Below, in pieces: positions 1 to 8,233 of a stretch of DNA of 64,000 nucleotides (within the stretch, counting starts at the first letter, position 1; the number at the start of each line of letters is the position of its first letter). The position numbers and the translations under genes are program-made. This stretch comes from Polynucleobacter sp. MWH-S4W17 (GTDB taxonomy: Bacteria; Pseudomonadota; Gammaproteobacteria; Burkholderiales; Burkholderiaceae), in contig NZ_CP061295.1 of assembly GCF_018687535.1 (NCBI RefSeq), positions 372,001 through 436,000 of the forward strand, read 5' to 3'. The notes under the pieces were generated by a model. That model saw only the letters and a list, made by a program, of their open reading frames with translations, ran no database searches and was not told the origin of the DNA.

Positions 1-552
1 ATTTACTCATTACTTTTTAGTGCCTGCATTTTGTTGTTTCACTTTTCTGCTTACGGGCAGGGAAGTGATACACCGGTAAAGACGATTCCCTCTCTAGATG
101 TGCAGCGTTATTTAGGTACTTGGTATGAGATTGCCAAATACCCCAATTGGTTTCAGAGGAAGTGCGTCAGTAATACTAGGGCGGTCTATTCAGCTAGGGC
201 TGATAGCACGCTAAAAGTGCTTAATAGCTGCAAAACGGCTGAAGGCGATTTATCAGAGGCCGAGGGTACGGCAAGGCAGATTGGGGTAAAAGACTCTCCC
301 AGGCTGGAGGTGCGATTTGCACCTGAGTGGCTGGCCTTTATCCCTTTGGTATGGGGCGATTATTGGGTGATTGACCTAGATCCTCAGTATCAAGTGGCTG
401 TCGTGAGTGATCCTCGCCGTGAATATCTTTGGATTCTGTCCAGAACGCCACAGTTAGACAAAAAAGTCTATGAAGACACCTTGGTGCGCATACAAGCGCA
501 GCAGTTTGATGTGCGGAAGCTAGAGTTAACTCCACAAGCAACTACCAAGTAA
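1..552 (+). CDS. blc: Lipocalin family protein (Blc-like), 5' end cut by window
   Basis: The frame is open from base 1, so the start codon lies outside the window; a TTG at 31 is only an internal possibility. The first residues are hydrophobic and end near AYGQ, which fits a signal peptide or export segment, so the protein probably acts in the envelope. The lipocalin signature YLGTWYEIAKYPNWFQ follows directly, and a later DYWVIDLDPQYQ segment matches bacterial Blc-type lipocalins, which bind lipids or other hydrophobic ligands. About 170 residues is normal for the family. The MBL hydrolase gene begins 18 bases after its stop. The ligand cannot be read from the sequence. Confidence 0.85.
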   Translation: MYSLLFSACILLFHFSAYGQGSDTPVKTIPSLDVQRYLGTWYEIAKYPNWFQRKCVSNTRAVYSARADSTLKVLNSCKTAEGDLSEAEGTARQIGVKDSPRLEVRFAPEWLAFIPLVWGDYWVIDLDPQYQVAVVSDPRREYLWILSRTPQLDKKVYEDTLVRIQAQQFDVRKLELTPQATTK

Positions 553-570
553 ACACAAAGCTCCTAAGTT

Positions 571-1494
571 ATGACTGCGCATTTTCTGCCCCCAGGAATT
601 GAAGTCTTTGAAAGAGGCTGGCTCTCAGCCAATAATATTTTTCACTTTGGTGAAAATGATGCTTCCTTAGTGGATTCTGGATATTGTGCTCACCAAGATC
701 TGACTATCGGTTTAGTTCGGAATGCTATGCAAAAGCATCGCCTACTGAAATTAAATAAGATGGTGAATACCCATCTACATTCAGATCACTGTGGCGGCAA
801 TGCTGCCTTAGTAGAGTCTTTTCATTGCGAGGTATACATTCCAGCTGCTGAAGCGATAGCAGTTAAAAACTGGGATAGCACTCTATTAAGCTACGACAAC
901 TTGGGGCAGGAGTGCCCACAGTTTCCGTATCAGGGTGTATTAGTTCCAGGCGAGGAAATATTGCTAGGAAGATATTTTTGGAAGATATTGGCGGCACCAG
1001 GGCATGATCCACACTCTGTCATGCTGTATCAGGCGGATCATCGCATCTTGATTTCAGCAGACGCCCTATGGGAAGAGGGCTTTGGGGTTATTTTCCCAGA
1101 GCTCTGGGGTGAGGCGGGTTTTGAGGAGGTAGCACAAACCTTGGATCTAATAGAGGCCTTGCCAGTCAATCTGGTGATTCCTGGGCATGGCGCACCTTTT
1201 GTAGATGTTTCTAAATCTCTTGCCTCAGCAAGATCAAGATTGGATTACTTGGCCACCGATCCAGATCGAAATGCACGCCACGGCGCTAAAGTATTGCTGA
1301 AATATCGTCTCTTGGAATGGCGCAGTCGTGATCTTGCGCAAGTGAATGAATGGATTGTGAAAACGCCGGCATTAATGAGCGCAGCAAAACTGCTCAATAT
1401 GAACATAGATGAATTTACGCAGTGGTTACCTAAGGCCTTGGTCAAATCCGGCGCAGCAAAAATAGAGAATAAGACCTTAGTTGACCTTGGTTGA
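571..1494 (+). CDS. MBL-fold metallo-hydrolase
   Basis: This 307-residue protein carries the metallo-beta-lactamase-fold metal motif HxHxDH as THLHSDHCGG (His68, His70, Asp72, His73). Further metal ligands are likely in the APGHDPHS segment, the Asp of ISADALW and the PGHG segment. The C-terminal 90 residues are helical and resemble the winged-helix tail found on some lactonase-like or LACTB2-like members. It probably hydrolyses a small ester, thioester or lactone in the cytoplasm, but the substrate is unknown. It follows the lipocalin gene on the same strand by 18 bases and is likely co-transcribed. Confidence 0.85.
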   Translation: MTAHFLPPGIEVFERGWLSANNIFHFGENDASLVDSGYCAHQDLTIGLVRNAMQKHRLLKLNKMVNTHLHSDHCGGNAALVESFHCEVYIPAAEAIAVKNWDSTLLSYDNLGQECPQFPYQGVLVPGEEILLGRYFWKILAAPGHDPHSVMLYQADHRILISADALWEEGFGVIFPELWGEAGFEEVAQTLDLIEALPVNLVIPGHGAPFVDVSKSLASARSRLDYLATDPDRNARHGAKVLLKYRLLEWRSRDLAQVNEWIVKTPALMSAAKLLNMNIDEFTQWLPKALVKSGAAKIENKTLVDLG

Positions 1495-1523
1495 TCTTAA
1501 CCAATCTTTTTTCATCATCTGCT

Positions 1524-2321
1524 TTAAAAGCTAAGTGAAATTTTGCCGTACACAGTCCAGTTGTAGAGTTGGTACGTTTGCACTACTTGCTTAGCTCCAC
1601 CAATGGCGATTAGAAGGTTTTTATTAATGCGTTGAGTCACCATAGCGTCGATTGGCACAAACCAGCCACCACCTGCTGAGTTATATACAGCGCCATTTTC
1701 ATCCCAGAAGCGAAGCTGTGTATTGGGACTCAGGTTTAGACCTACCGTTGGATAAAGCTCAAGATGATTATCAACTGGAGGCAAACTAGCGCTGGAGGGC
1801 GCCTTGCGATTGAAGCCCATCATGTATCTCGCGAGAGGCGAAATATCCGAAAGAATATTTTGACCACCACCTGAGGGTTTAAAGGAGGTGCTTACCTGAG
1901 GCCCTGCTAGCCATTGACCCGTGTTGCCGAGCGGGGCCAATATCCTGGCTCCAACATTTGCTAACCAATCAGCTTGACCACCCCAAATGGTGAGCATTGC
2001 ATTGTTGGGTGAGTAAGTGCCGGTGGATTGTGCAGCAAGCGTTGGTCCATAGACGGCGGTATAAGCGGTATCCAACCTCATCGTGCCATGCCAGCTACCA
2101 AGATTTAAGGGGTTGTAATAGCGTAATTTAAGCGTATCAGCATAATTTCCAGATCCCTGGGCAGCATGGTAGTCCCAGAACTCCAGTATGTGATCTCGAG
2201 ATCTTTCTTGGGATGCATTAACAAGCCCTAAAATGGGCGTGGAAGAGGGTTGCTCCGTGGCGCACACTATAACGGCAGGAATGCATAGCAAGGAGAAGGT
2301 GAGCGCACGCAGAAATACCAT
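1524..2321 (-). CDS. Predicted outer-membrane beta-barrel protein of unknown function
   Basis: I do not recognise a named family. The 265-residue product starts with a signal peptide (FSLLCIPAVIVCA). The rest alternates polar and aromatic residues in short strands and ends in YGKISLSF; a C-terminal Phe with alternating hydrophobics is the usual BAM-recognition signature of outer-membrane barrels. The N-terminal part of the mature protein mentions a WDYH/LRYYNPLNLGSW region that looks like barrel strands. It is transcribed alone, divergently from the SDR gene at 2378. The function cannot be inferred from neighbours. Confidence 0.6.
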   Translation of the reverse strand: MVFLRALTFSLLCIPAVIVCATEQPSSTPILGLVNASQERSRDHILEFWDYHAAQGSGNYADTLKLRYYNPLNLGSWHGTMRLDTAYTAVYGPTLAAQSTGTYSPNNAMLTIWGGQADWLANVGARILAPLGNTGQWLAGPQVSTSFKPSGGGQNILSDISPLARYMMGFNRKAPSSASLPPVDNHLELYPTVGLNLSPNTQLRFWDENGAVYNSAGGGWFVPIDAMVTQRINKNLLIAIGGAKQVVQTYQLYNWTVYGKISLSF

Positions 2322-2377
2322 ATAGGCATTAATATTAAATTACAAAACACTATTTACTAAAGATTTGAAGAGGAAGT

Positions 2378-3148
2378 ATGGAACATACCGTATTAGTTAC
2401 TGGAGCAACCGCTGGATTTGGAGAGGCAACTGCCCGACGTTTTTTAGCCCATGGTAATAAAGTTGTGGCTGTCGGCAGAAGGGCGGATCGTTTAGAGGCT
2501 CTAAAGAACTCCTTGCCTGCTGAGCAGCAGAAAAAACTTCTCACCATGGTAGTCGATGTATGCGATAGCGATCAGGTCGATTCTCTGGCGAGTGCGCTAC
2601 CAGCAGAATTTTCAAAGGTAACTGTTTTGGTGAATAATGCCGGACTCGCTTTGGGGTTGGAGCCAGCCCACAAAGCATTTTTGAGTGACTGGGATCAAAT
2701 GATTGATACCAACATCAAAGGACTCGTTCATATGAGTCGCGCCTTCTTGCCGGGTATGGTGGAGCGTAAATGTGGTCATGTGATTAATTTGGGCTCTGTT
2801 GCTGCAAATTATCCTTACCCAGGTGGCAATGTGTATGGCGGCACAAAAGCATTTGTTAAGCAATTTAGTTTAAATTTGCGCGCTGATTTGATTGGTACGC
2901 CAGTGCGAGTGACTTGTATAGAGCCTGGTATGTGCGCTGGCACAGAATTCTCTAATGTTCGCTTTAAGGGCGACGATGACAAGGCGGAAAAGGTTTATAC
3001 CGGAGTTCAGGCTTTAAGTGCTGATGATGTGGCTGAGACAATTTATTGGTCAGCCACACTACCAAGTCATATGAATATTAATGTCTTAGAGGTGATGCCA
3101 GTTCAACAGGCATTTAATGCGTTTAATGTGCACCGTGGAGAATTTTAA
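2378..3148 (+). CDS. ydfG: SDR family oxidoreductase (YdfG-like)
   Basis: The 256-residue protein is a classical short-chain dehydrogenase. It has the nucleotide-binding TGATAGFGEA glycine motif near the N-terminus, an NNAGLALG motif, and the catalytic Ser plus YGGTK (YxxxK) pair. Gly-Arg-Arg-Ala-Asp after the second strand (VAVGRRADR) favours NADP(H). The overall pattern, including EPGMCAGTEFSNVRF, matches YdfG, the NADP-dependent 3-hydroxy acid dehydrogenase and malonic semialdehyde reductase. GAGGAAG sits just upstream of the ATG. Its stop overlaps by four bases the stop of the convergent DUF2889 gene. Confidence 0.85.
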   Translation: MEHTVLVTGATAGFGEATARRFLAHGNKVVAVGRRADRLEALKNSLPAEQQKKLLTMVVDVCDSDQVDSLASALPAEFSKVTVLVNNAGLALGLEPAHKAFLSDWDQMIDTNIKGLVHMSRAFLPGMVERKCGHVINLGSVAANYPYPGGNVYGGTKAFVKQFSLNLRADLIGTPVRVTCIEPGMCAGTEFSNVRFKGDDDKAEKVYTGVQALSADDVAETIYWSATLPSHMNINVLEVMPVQQAFNAFNVHRGEF

Positions 3149-3687
3149 GTTTTAGTTTTATTCCACTGATAAAACTTGGGATACACGCGCATCACTACGG
3201 GACCATCAAAGTCCCAAGATTTGCAGGTACCCAAGTACAGTGGTGGCTTATTACTATCCGGATCAAAGAATGCTCCTGGAATGGATTGATAAGCTGCAGT
3301 AGCAAGATTGAAGAGCAGCTCTCGCAAATGCGTGCAGCCTTTGATTCCGCCAAGGTGGGTATCAATCGTTTTGCGCCAACCCTTACCTAGTCGCTCTCCA
3401 ATCAATGAGTCCATTGGCGGGATAGCTGCTGTGCATTCTGCATGGGGCTGTCCATCCATCACTGCTTCAATTGCCTTGATAACAAATTCTTTATCAAGCG
3501 TAACTCGAATCCGCATGTCATGAAAGGCTTCACCCGGCTGCCAGGTTTTTGCACTCGTTTGGAAAGGGTTTGTCTTGAAATCTCTGAGATGACCCTCGAT
3601 ATCCCATAAACCATCTTCTCGCGCGTAACCTTGAAAAGTAATTTCTCGAGTGTGTAATAGGGAGCGTGATTTTGGAGTGGATAGCAT
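3145..3687 (-). CDS. DUF2889 domain-containing protein
   Basis: The 180-residue protein matches the DUF2889 family: an N-terminal TREITFQGYAREDGLWDIEG segment, an MRIRVTLD segment, and a C-terminal part with CTHLREL and YPKFYQW. The family is widespread in Burkholderiales and has no established function. No signal peptide or membrane segment is visible, so it is probably cytoplasmic. The start at 3687 opens a region of 100 bases shared divergently with rsuA. Its stop overlaps that of ydfG. Confidence 0.8.
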   Translation of the reverse strand: MLSTPKSRSLLHTREITFQGYAREDGLWDIEGHLRDFKTNPFQTSAKTWQPGEAFHDMRIRVTLDKEFVIKAIEAVMDGQPHAECTAAIPPMDSLIGERLGKGWRKTIDTHLGGIKGCTHLRELLFNLATAAYQSIPGAFFDPDSNKPPLYLGTCKSWDFDGPVVMRVYPKFYQWNKTKT

Positions 3688-3787
3688 GGAGATGGGGCTA
3701 TTAATGAGGGTTGTCTAATGATAATGAATTGCAGTACAAACAGGCTCAACTTTATGGGGGCCTGCTCTGTAGTATCCTCTGCAGCAT

Positions 3788-4513
3788 ATGGCAAAACCTA
3801 TTTCCCTAGAAAAAATCCTTTTTAGCCAAGGCTTTGGTACCCGTCGCTATTGCGGTGATTTGGTATATGCCGAGCGGGTTAAAGTAAATGGCTTGTTGGC
3901 TGAAGACCCAGAAGAAAGAATTGCCACAGAAAATCTGATGCTGAACGTAGAGGGTAAAGACTGGGAGTATCACGAGAAGGCTTACCTTGCTTTTAATAAG
4001 CCAGCGAATTACGAGTGTTCGCATAAAACGACACACCATCCGAGTGTTTATAGCTTGCTACCCAGCCCTTTTGTTGAACGAGGGCTGCAATGCGTAGGGC
4101 GCCTAGACTATGACACCACTGGATTGCTCTTGATCTCGGATGACGGCCAGTTTATTCACAAGATGACGACCCCGAAGAAAAATATTGGTAAGGTCTATGA
4201 AATCACTACACCAGAGCCCATTACGCAAAAACAAATCGATCATTTAATGAGTGGCGTTGTGCTCGATGATGATCCAAAACCTTGCTATGCCACAGCATGC
4301 AAGCAAATTTCTGATCATGTTTTAGCGATGACAATTGTTGAGGGGCGCTACCATCAGGTAAAGCGCATGATGGCGGCAGTTGGTAATCATGTTGCTAAAT
4401 TACACCGCACTGAAATTGGCGCATACCAAATGCCCGCAGACTTGGCAGAGGGAGAGTGGCGCTGGCTTTATCCAGAAGATTTGAAGCGGCTTTCGCAAAG
4501 CGTTACCGTTTAA
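3788..4513 (+). CDS. rsuA: 16S rRNA pseudouridine(516) synthase RsuA
   Basis: The protein begins with an S4-like RNA-binding segment (SLEKILFSQGFGTRRYCGDLVYAERVKVNG is the region, residues 5-35) and continues into the RsuA/RluB catalytic domain. The catalytic motif is GRLDYDTTGLLLISDDG, with the Asp of RLD as nucleophile, and EGRYHQVKRMMAAVGNHV is diagnostic of the RsuA branch. At 241 residues it has the length of E. coli RsuA, which makes pseudouridine 516 in 16S rRNA. phhB follows after 10 bases, so the two are probably co-transcribed. Confidence 0.9.
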   Translation: MAKPISLEKILFSQGFGTRRYCGDLVYAERVKVNGLLAEDPEERIATENLMLNVEGKDWEYHEKAYLAFNKPANYECSHKTTHHPSVYSLLPSPFVERGLQCVGRLDYDTTGLLLISDDGQFIHKMTTPKKNIGKVYEITTPEPITQKQIDHLMSGVVLDDDPKPCYATACKQISDHVLAMTIVEGRYHQVKRMMAAVGNHVAKLHRTEIGAYQMPADLAEGEWRWLYPEDLKRLSQSVTV

Positions 4514-4523
4514 AAAGGGTCTT

Positions 4524-4814
4524 GTGATGGTTGATGGCGTTGATTTGAAAAAAGAAATCCCCATGTGGTCTTTAGGGATCGAGGGTAAGTCGATAGCACG
4601 CGTGTTTACTTTCGCAGACTTTCAGCAAGCTTTTGACTTTATGACGCTATGTGCTCAGTACGCTGAGAAAATAGATCACCATCCTGATTGGTCCAACTCT
4701 TGGAGCAAGGTTTCAGTCAAACTCACCACTCATTCAGCTGGCGCGTTGACTGCATTAGATGTTCAGTTGGCAAAGGCAATGGATGCCTTTGCTTATCAAG
4801 TGAAGCACGACTAA
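4524..4814 (+). CDS. phhB: 4a-hydroxytetrahydrobiopterin dehydratase (PCD)
   Basis: The 96-residue protein has the pterin-4a-carbinolamine dehydratase signature EKIDHHPDWSNSWSKVSVKL, with the two active-site His residues, followed by TTHSAG where most members have THD. The enzyme dehydrates 4a-hydroxytetrahydropterin and recycles the pterin cofactor of aromatic amino acid hydroxylases; no such hydroxylase is in this window, so its partner or another role (moonlighting in pterin recycling) remains open. It lies 10 bases behind rsuA and is convergent with the acidic small protein gene, whose stop is directly adjacent. Confidence 0.85.
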   Translation: MMVDGVDLKKEIPMWSLGIEGKSIARVFTFADFQQAFDFMTLCAQYAEKIDHHPDWSNSWSKVSVKLTTHSAGALTALDVQLAKAMDAFAYQVKHD

Positions 4815-5030
4815 TTAGTGTTCATCACCTTCGTGCTCTTCCTCATTCATGCTCATGAGAATGGTGGCTAGTAAGCCATAGACTACTTCGGTGGAGATCA
4901 TCCCGTCTTCATCTAGCTCATCAATTAAGTCATTTAGACGATCCTCGGTTGGCTCGTTGAGCAAGGTCATTGCGCACTCGCACCCATAGTCAAAATCTTC
5001 ATCATTCTGGGTTTGGTTCTCTTCAGTCAT
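4815..5030 (-). CDS. Small acidic conserved hypothetical protein
   Basis: This 71-residue protein is strongly acidic (long runs of Asp and Glu at both ends) and has a short central helix-like part, STEVVYGLLATILMSM. It has two Cys in GCECAMTLL. I do not recognise a family. Coding is supported by its ATG with a plausible context, its tight fit between phhB (stop directly adjacent) and the msrQ leader, and a composition unlike a shadow frame. No function is proposed. Confidence 0.55.
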   Translation of the reverse strand: MTEENQTQNDEDFDYGCECAMTLLNEPTEDRLNDLIDELDEDGMISTEVVYGLLATILMSMNEEEHEGDEH

Positions 5031-5180
5031 ATTTATCCTTAATTGAGCCCTCAGGATATCAAATTACAGCTTAAATCGATAGGGCTAAAAGACCTCTACT
5101 TTCCGGGACCTAAATTACATGAATTCCATGGTATTGAATATGCTCTTAAGATGATTACAGATTGGTTTACAGTGTTAACT

Positions 5181-5786
5181 ATGAAGGTCTTGAAATCAGC
5201 TATTTTCTTTCTATGTCTGCTCCCGCTAGCCCGCTTAGTTTGGCTTGGTGATCAAGAGGGTTTAGGTGCTAATCCAATCGAATTCATCACCCGCTCTACT
5301 GGTACTTGGGCGTTAGTCTTTTTATGTATTACGTTGGCGATGACCCCCTTACGCTTAATTACGGGCTTGTCTGCTTGGATTAAGTTGCGTCGCATGTTGG
5401 GACTCTTTTGTTTCTTCTATGCCTGCATGCACTTTTCGATTTGGTTCTGGTTGGATCAGAATTTAAATATTCAGTCCATGTGGAGTGATGTTGTAAAGCG
5501 CCCCTTCATTACGATGGGCTTTCTGACTTTGGTATTGCTTGTCCCATTGGCATTGACATCAAATCATTGGGCAGTTCGTCAGCTTGGTAGACGTTGGACT
5601 TTATTGCACAAGCTTGTGTACTTGATCGCATGCACTGCAATAGTTCACTATTGGTGGCACAAGGCAGGTAAAAATGATTTGGGAACAGTCTCGATTTATG
5701 CGGCAGTTATTTTTCTATTGCTGATGTGTCGCATCCCAGCGGTCAGAAAGATCCTCCAGAGTTACCGAAGTAATTCGCTTAGATGA
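5181..5786 (+). CDS. msrQ: MsrQ, haem-binding membrane subunit of the MsrPQ methionine sulfoxide reductase
   Basis: About six membrane helices are visible, with conserved His in the ACMHFSIW, LLHKLVY and VHYWWH segments, which are the haem ligands of the ferric-reductase-like MsrQ/YedZ family. VVKRPFITMGFLTLV and the following PLALTSNHW are diagnostic. MsrQ passes electrons from the quinone pool to periplasmic MsrP. I chose the ATG at 5181 (MKVLKSAIFF) because it gives the usual family N-terminus; the frame is open back to a TTG at 5043, only 12 bases from the divergent gene. The partner msrP is not adjacent. Confidence 0.85.
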   Translation: MKVLKSAIFFLCLLPLARLVWLGDQEGLGANPIEFITRSTGTWALVFLCITLAMTPLRLITGLSAWIKLRRMLGLFCFFYACMHFSIWFWLDQNLNIQSMWSDVVKRPFITMGFLTLVLLVPLALTSNHWAVRQLGRRWTLLHKLVYLIACTAIVHYWWHKAGKNDLGTVSIYAAVIFLLLMCRIPAVRKILQSYRSNSLR

Positions 5787-5807
5787 AGTAATGGCTGCTG
5801 CCATACA

Positions 5808-6143
5808 ATGAGTCTCATGAATACATTCTTTTCGAAGCTGAGCCCACTCCTGTTGTTGATGAGTGTTTTCGCTTGTTCCCAAACTCCTCCCTTGCCTCCT
5901 GGGTCGACCACTTATTCCCCATATACTCCCGGGCAGGTTCAGGAATTTAACCAGCAGCCCATGTCGCCAGTAGAAGGACCATTTGGTCCAGTTGATCCAA
6001 GAGCAGAAGATCTTAGTATAGCTAAAGAACGCGCAATGGATTCAAAATTTTATAATCAACCAAATGGTGAGGAAGAGGCTGAGTCTATAGAAACCCAATC
6101 AGCCGATCCTTATCAAGCCACAAGGCCTGTGATCACTTTCTAG
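5808..6143 (+). CDS. Small proline-rich lipoprotein of unknown function
   Basis: The 111-residue product has a lipoprotein signal peptide: a hydrophobic LLLLMSVFAC segment ending in a lipobox with Cys23 and Ser at +2, which predicts outer-membrane sorting. The mature part is short, Pro-rich (PPLPPGSTTYSPYTPG) and acidic towards the end, with no recognisable domain. A second ATG at 5817 is an equally good start. It follows msrQ by 21 bases and may be co-transcribed. Its stop overlaps the stop of the convergent SRAP gene. Confidence 0.7.
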   Translation: MSLMNTFFSKLSPLLLLMSVFACSQTPPLPPGSTTYSPYTPGQVQEFNQQPMSPVEGPFGPVDPRAEDLSIAKERAMDSKFYNQPNGEEEAESIETQSADPYQATRPVITF

Positions 6144-6760
6144 GCTAGCGTTAGCTCAGGAATAGAGTCTATTTGCAATAGCGCTTGTGCTTCCTCTGGA
6201 GTGGCATTGAGCCATGCTTTAAAAAGTTCAGGTCGCAAGGGAACCACAGTACGTTTCTCATCCTCAGATTTATGCATACGCTTCATCACTGGGTGATTGC
6301 TAGCATCGATAGTGAGCATAGAAAAAGAAACGATCAGTTCACCGGTTTCTGGTTCAGTCCAAGTATCCCAGATAGAGGCAATGGCCATTGGTTCGTGATT
6401 GGCTTGCTTGATAGCAGTACGGACTGCCTTACCAGATTCATAACAAGGCTCATAAAAAGCATCCGCTAGGGCTAAGGCGTAATGTCGCTTAGCCCAGGCG
6501 AATTTATAAGAAGGCTTTTCAGCTACCGTTTCAACTCTCGCGTTATAAGTTTTTCTGCCGAAGGTTTCTTCTTTAGCCCACGATGGCAACAGGCCAAAGC
6601 GTGCTAAGCCGATTGCGGTACGGTCGACATTATGACTTTTGAGGATGATGGGCCCTGGATGGGTTGGGAATACATCATGAGCCGTTGATATCGGTAAATC
6701 GAGGTCAAAGTGGGTTTTTACCCAATCAATATTTACGGTAGTGAGATATTGAACGCACAT
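6140..6760 (-). CDS. yedK: SOS response-associated peptidase family protein (SRAP/YedK/HMCES)
   Basis: The product starts Met-Cys, and Cys2 is the residue that forms a thiazolidine crosslink to abasic sites in single-stranded DNA in this family. The other active-site residues are present: Asn73 in NARVET, Glu104 in DAFYEP and His163 in MKRMH. The protein therefore probably shields abasic sites in ssDNA. It is 206 residues, near family size. The common FYEW motif reads FYEP here. It is transcribed alone and divergently from the parvulin gene; no clear SOS box was found upstream. Confidence 0.85.
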   Translation of the reverse strand: MCVQYLTTVNIDWVKTHFDLDLPISTAHDVFPTHPGPIILKSHNVDRTAIGLARFGLLPSWAKEETFGRKTYNARVETVAEKPSYKFAWAKRHYALALADAFYEPCYESGKAVRTAIKQANHEPMAIASIWDTWTEPETGELIVSFSMLTIDASNHPVMKRMHKSEDEKRTVVPLRPELFKAWLNATPEEAQALLQIDSIPELTLA

Positions 6761-6844
6761 AGCGCTATTTTACTGCGCCTTATTGCCCTTGATCCCATAC
6801 CTACTGGTAGTATTGAGGCTAAATTTTAGAAAGATATCCTCCTT

Positions 6845-7687
6845 ATGAAACCTTTTGTCTCTGCATTGAATCCAATAGTCGTTCGTTTTATCGCCGTAGG
6901 CTTTTTGACCAGCGCGCTTGTTGGCAGTGCTTATGCCCAGCAGAGTGGTTTACCCATTAATGCTGCAGCCTCTGTTAATGGAACCATCATTACCAATGAT
7001 ATGGTGGAGCAGGGAATTAAAGTTGCGCTTTCACAAGGGCAAAAGGATTCTCCAGAATTACGTAAAGTAGTTATTGAGAAGTACATTGAGGTGTTGCTAC
7101 TTTCGCAGCAAGCAGAAAAAGAGGGTTTAGCAAACTCAGAAAAAGCCAATACACAACTGATGATGATTCGTCAAAATTATTTGGCAGATCTAGAGCTATC
7201 AACTTATATGGCTAAAAACCCAATCACCGAAGCAGATGTTCAGGCTGAATACAACAAGGAGATTGCCTCTTTGGGCCCTCAGGGCATGATTACTGAATAT
7301 AAAGTGAGTGATCTTGCAGTAGCTAGCGAAGCCGATGCTCAAGCTGCCTTGGCACGTATTAAGAAAGGCGAGCCATTTGATAAGGTTGCCAAGAGTGTTT
7401 CATTGGCTCCAAACAAAGTACAGGGCGGTGCAGTGGGCTGGGTTCAGCCTGGTCAAGTGGCTCCACAATTAGCCTCGGTGTTGGCAACTCTTTCCAAAGG
7501 ACAGGTTTCACCAGCGCCAATTCAGATGCAACAAGGTTGGTATTTAATCAAGTTGGAAGATAAGAAATCAAGCAAGCCACCAGCATTCGAGCAAGCTAAG
7601 GCGGCTATTCGTGCTGGCATGACACAAAGAAAGCAGTATGAGTTCTTGGGCCAGATTGCAAAAGATGCAAAGATTGTGGTCCAGTAA
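6845..7687 (+). CDS. Periplasmic parvulin-type peptidyl-prolyl isomerase
   Basis: The 280-residue protein has a signal peptide ending near SAYAQQ, a SurA/PrsA-like N-terminal helical chaperone region (residues about 35-135, starting AASVNGTIITNDMVEQ), and one PpiC-type parvulin domain (about 145-240) with VQGGAVGWVQPGQ and QQGWYLIKLEDK. It is expected to help folding of exported and outer-membrane proteins in the periplasm. It is monocistronic: divergent from the SRAP gene and closed by a strong terminator shared with the convergent folA. Confidence 0.88.
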   Translation: MKPFVSALNPIVVRFIAVGFLTSALVGSAYAQQSGLPINAAASVNGTIITNDMVEQGIKVALSQGQKDSPELRKVVIEKYIEVLLLSQQAEKEGLANSEKANTQLMMIRQNYLADLELSTYMAKNPITEADVQAEYNKEIASLGPQGMITEYKVSDLAVASEADAQAALARIKKGEPFDKVAKSVSLAPNKVQGGAVGWVQPGQVAPQLASVLATLSKGQVSPAPIQMQQGWYLIKLEDKKSSKPPAFEQAKAAIRAGMTQRKQYEFLGQIAKDAKIVVQ

Positions 7688-7709
7688 AAGCAGCAATGCT
7701 TTACTGTGA

Positions 7710-7738
7710 AAAAGGACTCCAAGGAGTCCTTTTTTATT
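7710..7738. terminator. Intrinsic terminator between the parvulin gene and folA
   Basis: A near-perfect inverted repeat, AAGGACTCC and GGAGTCCTT around a two-base centre, is followed on the plus strand by TTTTTATTT. It closes the parvulin transcript. The A-rich left flank could also serve the convergent folA transcript. Confidence 0.85.
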
Positions 7739-8222
7739 TCCGCTCTAGCGTAATGAAGCTAAAGGTAATATCACCTTCGGATCCAGGGGTGCGCTCTACT
7801 TCTTTCCAGTCCGACTTGTTGGGAACTTCAAAAAAGGTATCGCCACCCTCAACATCCATATCGATCTCAGTAATATAGAGTCGATCTGCTTTCGGAAAGG
7901 CCTGCGTGAAGAGTTGCTCACCACCGATGACAAAAACACGTGGGAAATCACTTAAGCTATTCAGGGCTTCATCGAGCGATCCGACTAATTCGCCACCAGT
8001 AGCTTCATAGGCTGAATTGCGGCTTACGATGGTATTGCGACGTCCAGGAAGTGGGCGTCCTATGGATTCCCAAGTTTTACGACCCATGATCACAGGATGC
8101 CCCATGGTCACGCGCTTAAAGAACTGCAAATCAGCTGAGATCTTCCAGGGCATTTGATTGTCGCGACCAATGACGTGATTGCGTGAGCGCGCAACGATCA
8201 TAGAAATAGCAGGTTGAGTCAT
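7734..8222 (-). CDS. folA: Dihydrofolate reductase
   Basis: This 162-residue enzyme reduces dihydrofolate to tetrahydrofolate with NADPH. The N-terminal ISMIVARSRNHVIGRDNQMP segment contains the substrate and cofactor loop, with PW following; GRKTWESIGRPLPGR is the classical DHFR signature, and VFVIGGEQLF is the NADPH-binding segment. It follows thyA by 11 bases on the same strand. The pairing is functional, because ThyA makes the dihydrofolate that FolA recycles. Confidence 0.95.
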   Translation of the reverse strand: MTQPAISMIVARSRNHVIGRDNQMPWKISADLQFFKRVTMGHPVIMGRKTWESIGRPLPGRRNTIVSRNSAYEATGGELVGSLDEALNSLSDFPRVFVIGGEQLFTQAFPKADRLYITEIDMDVEGGDTFFEVPNKSDWKEVERTPGSEGDITFSFITLERK

Positions 8223-8233
8223 AAGTACGATTC

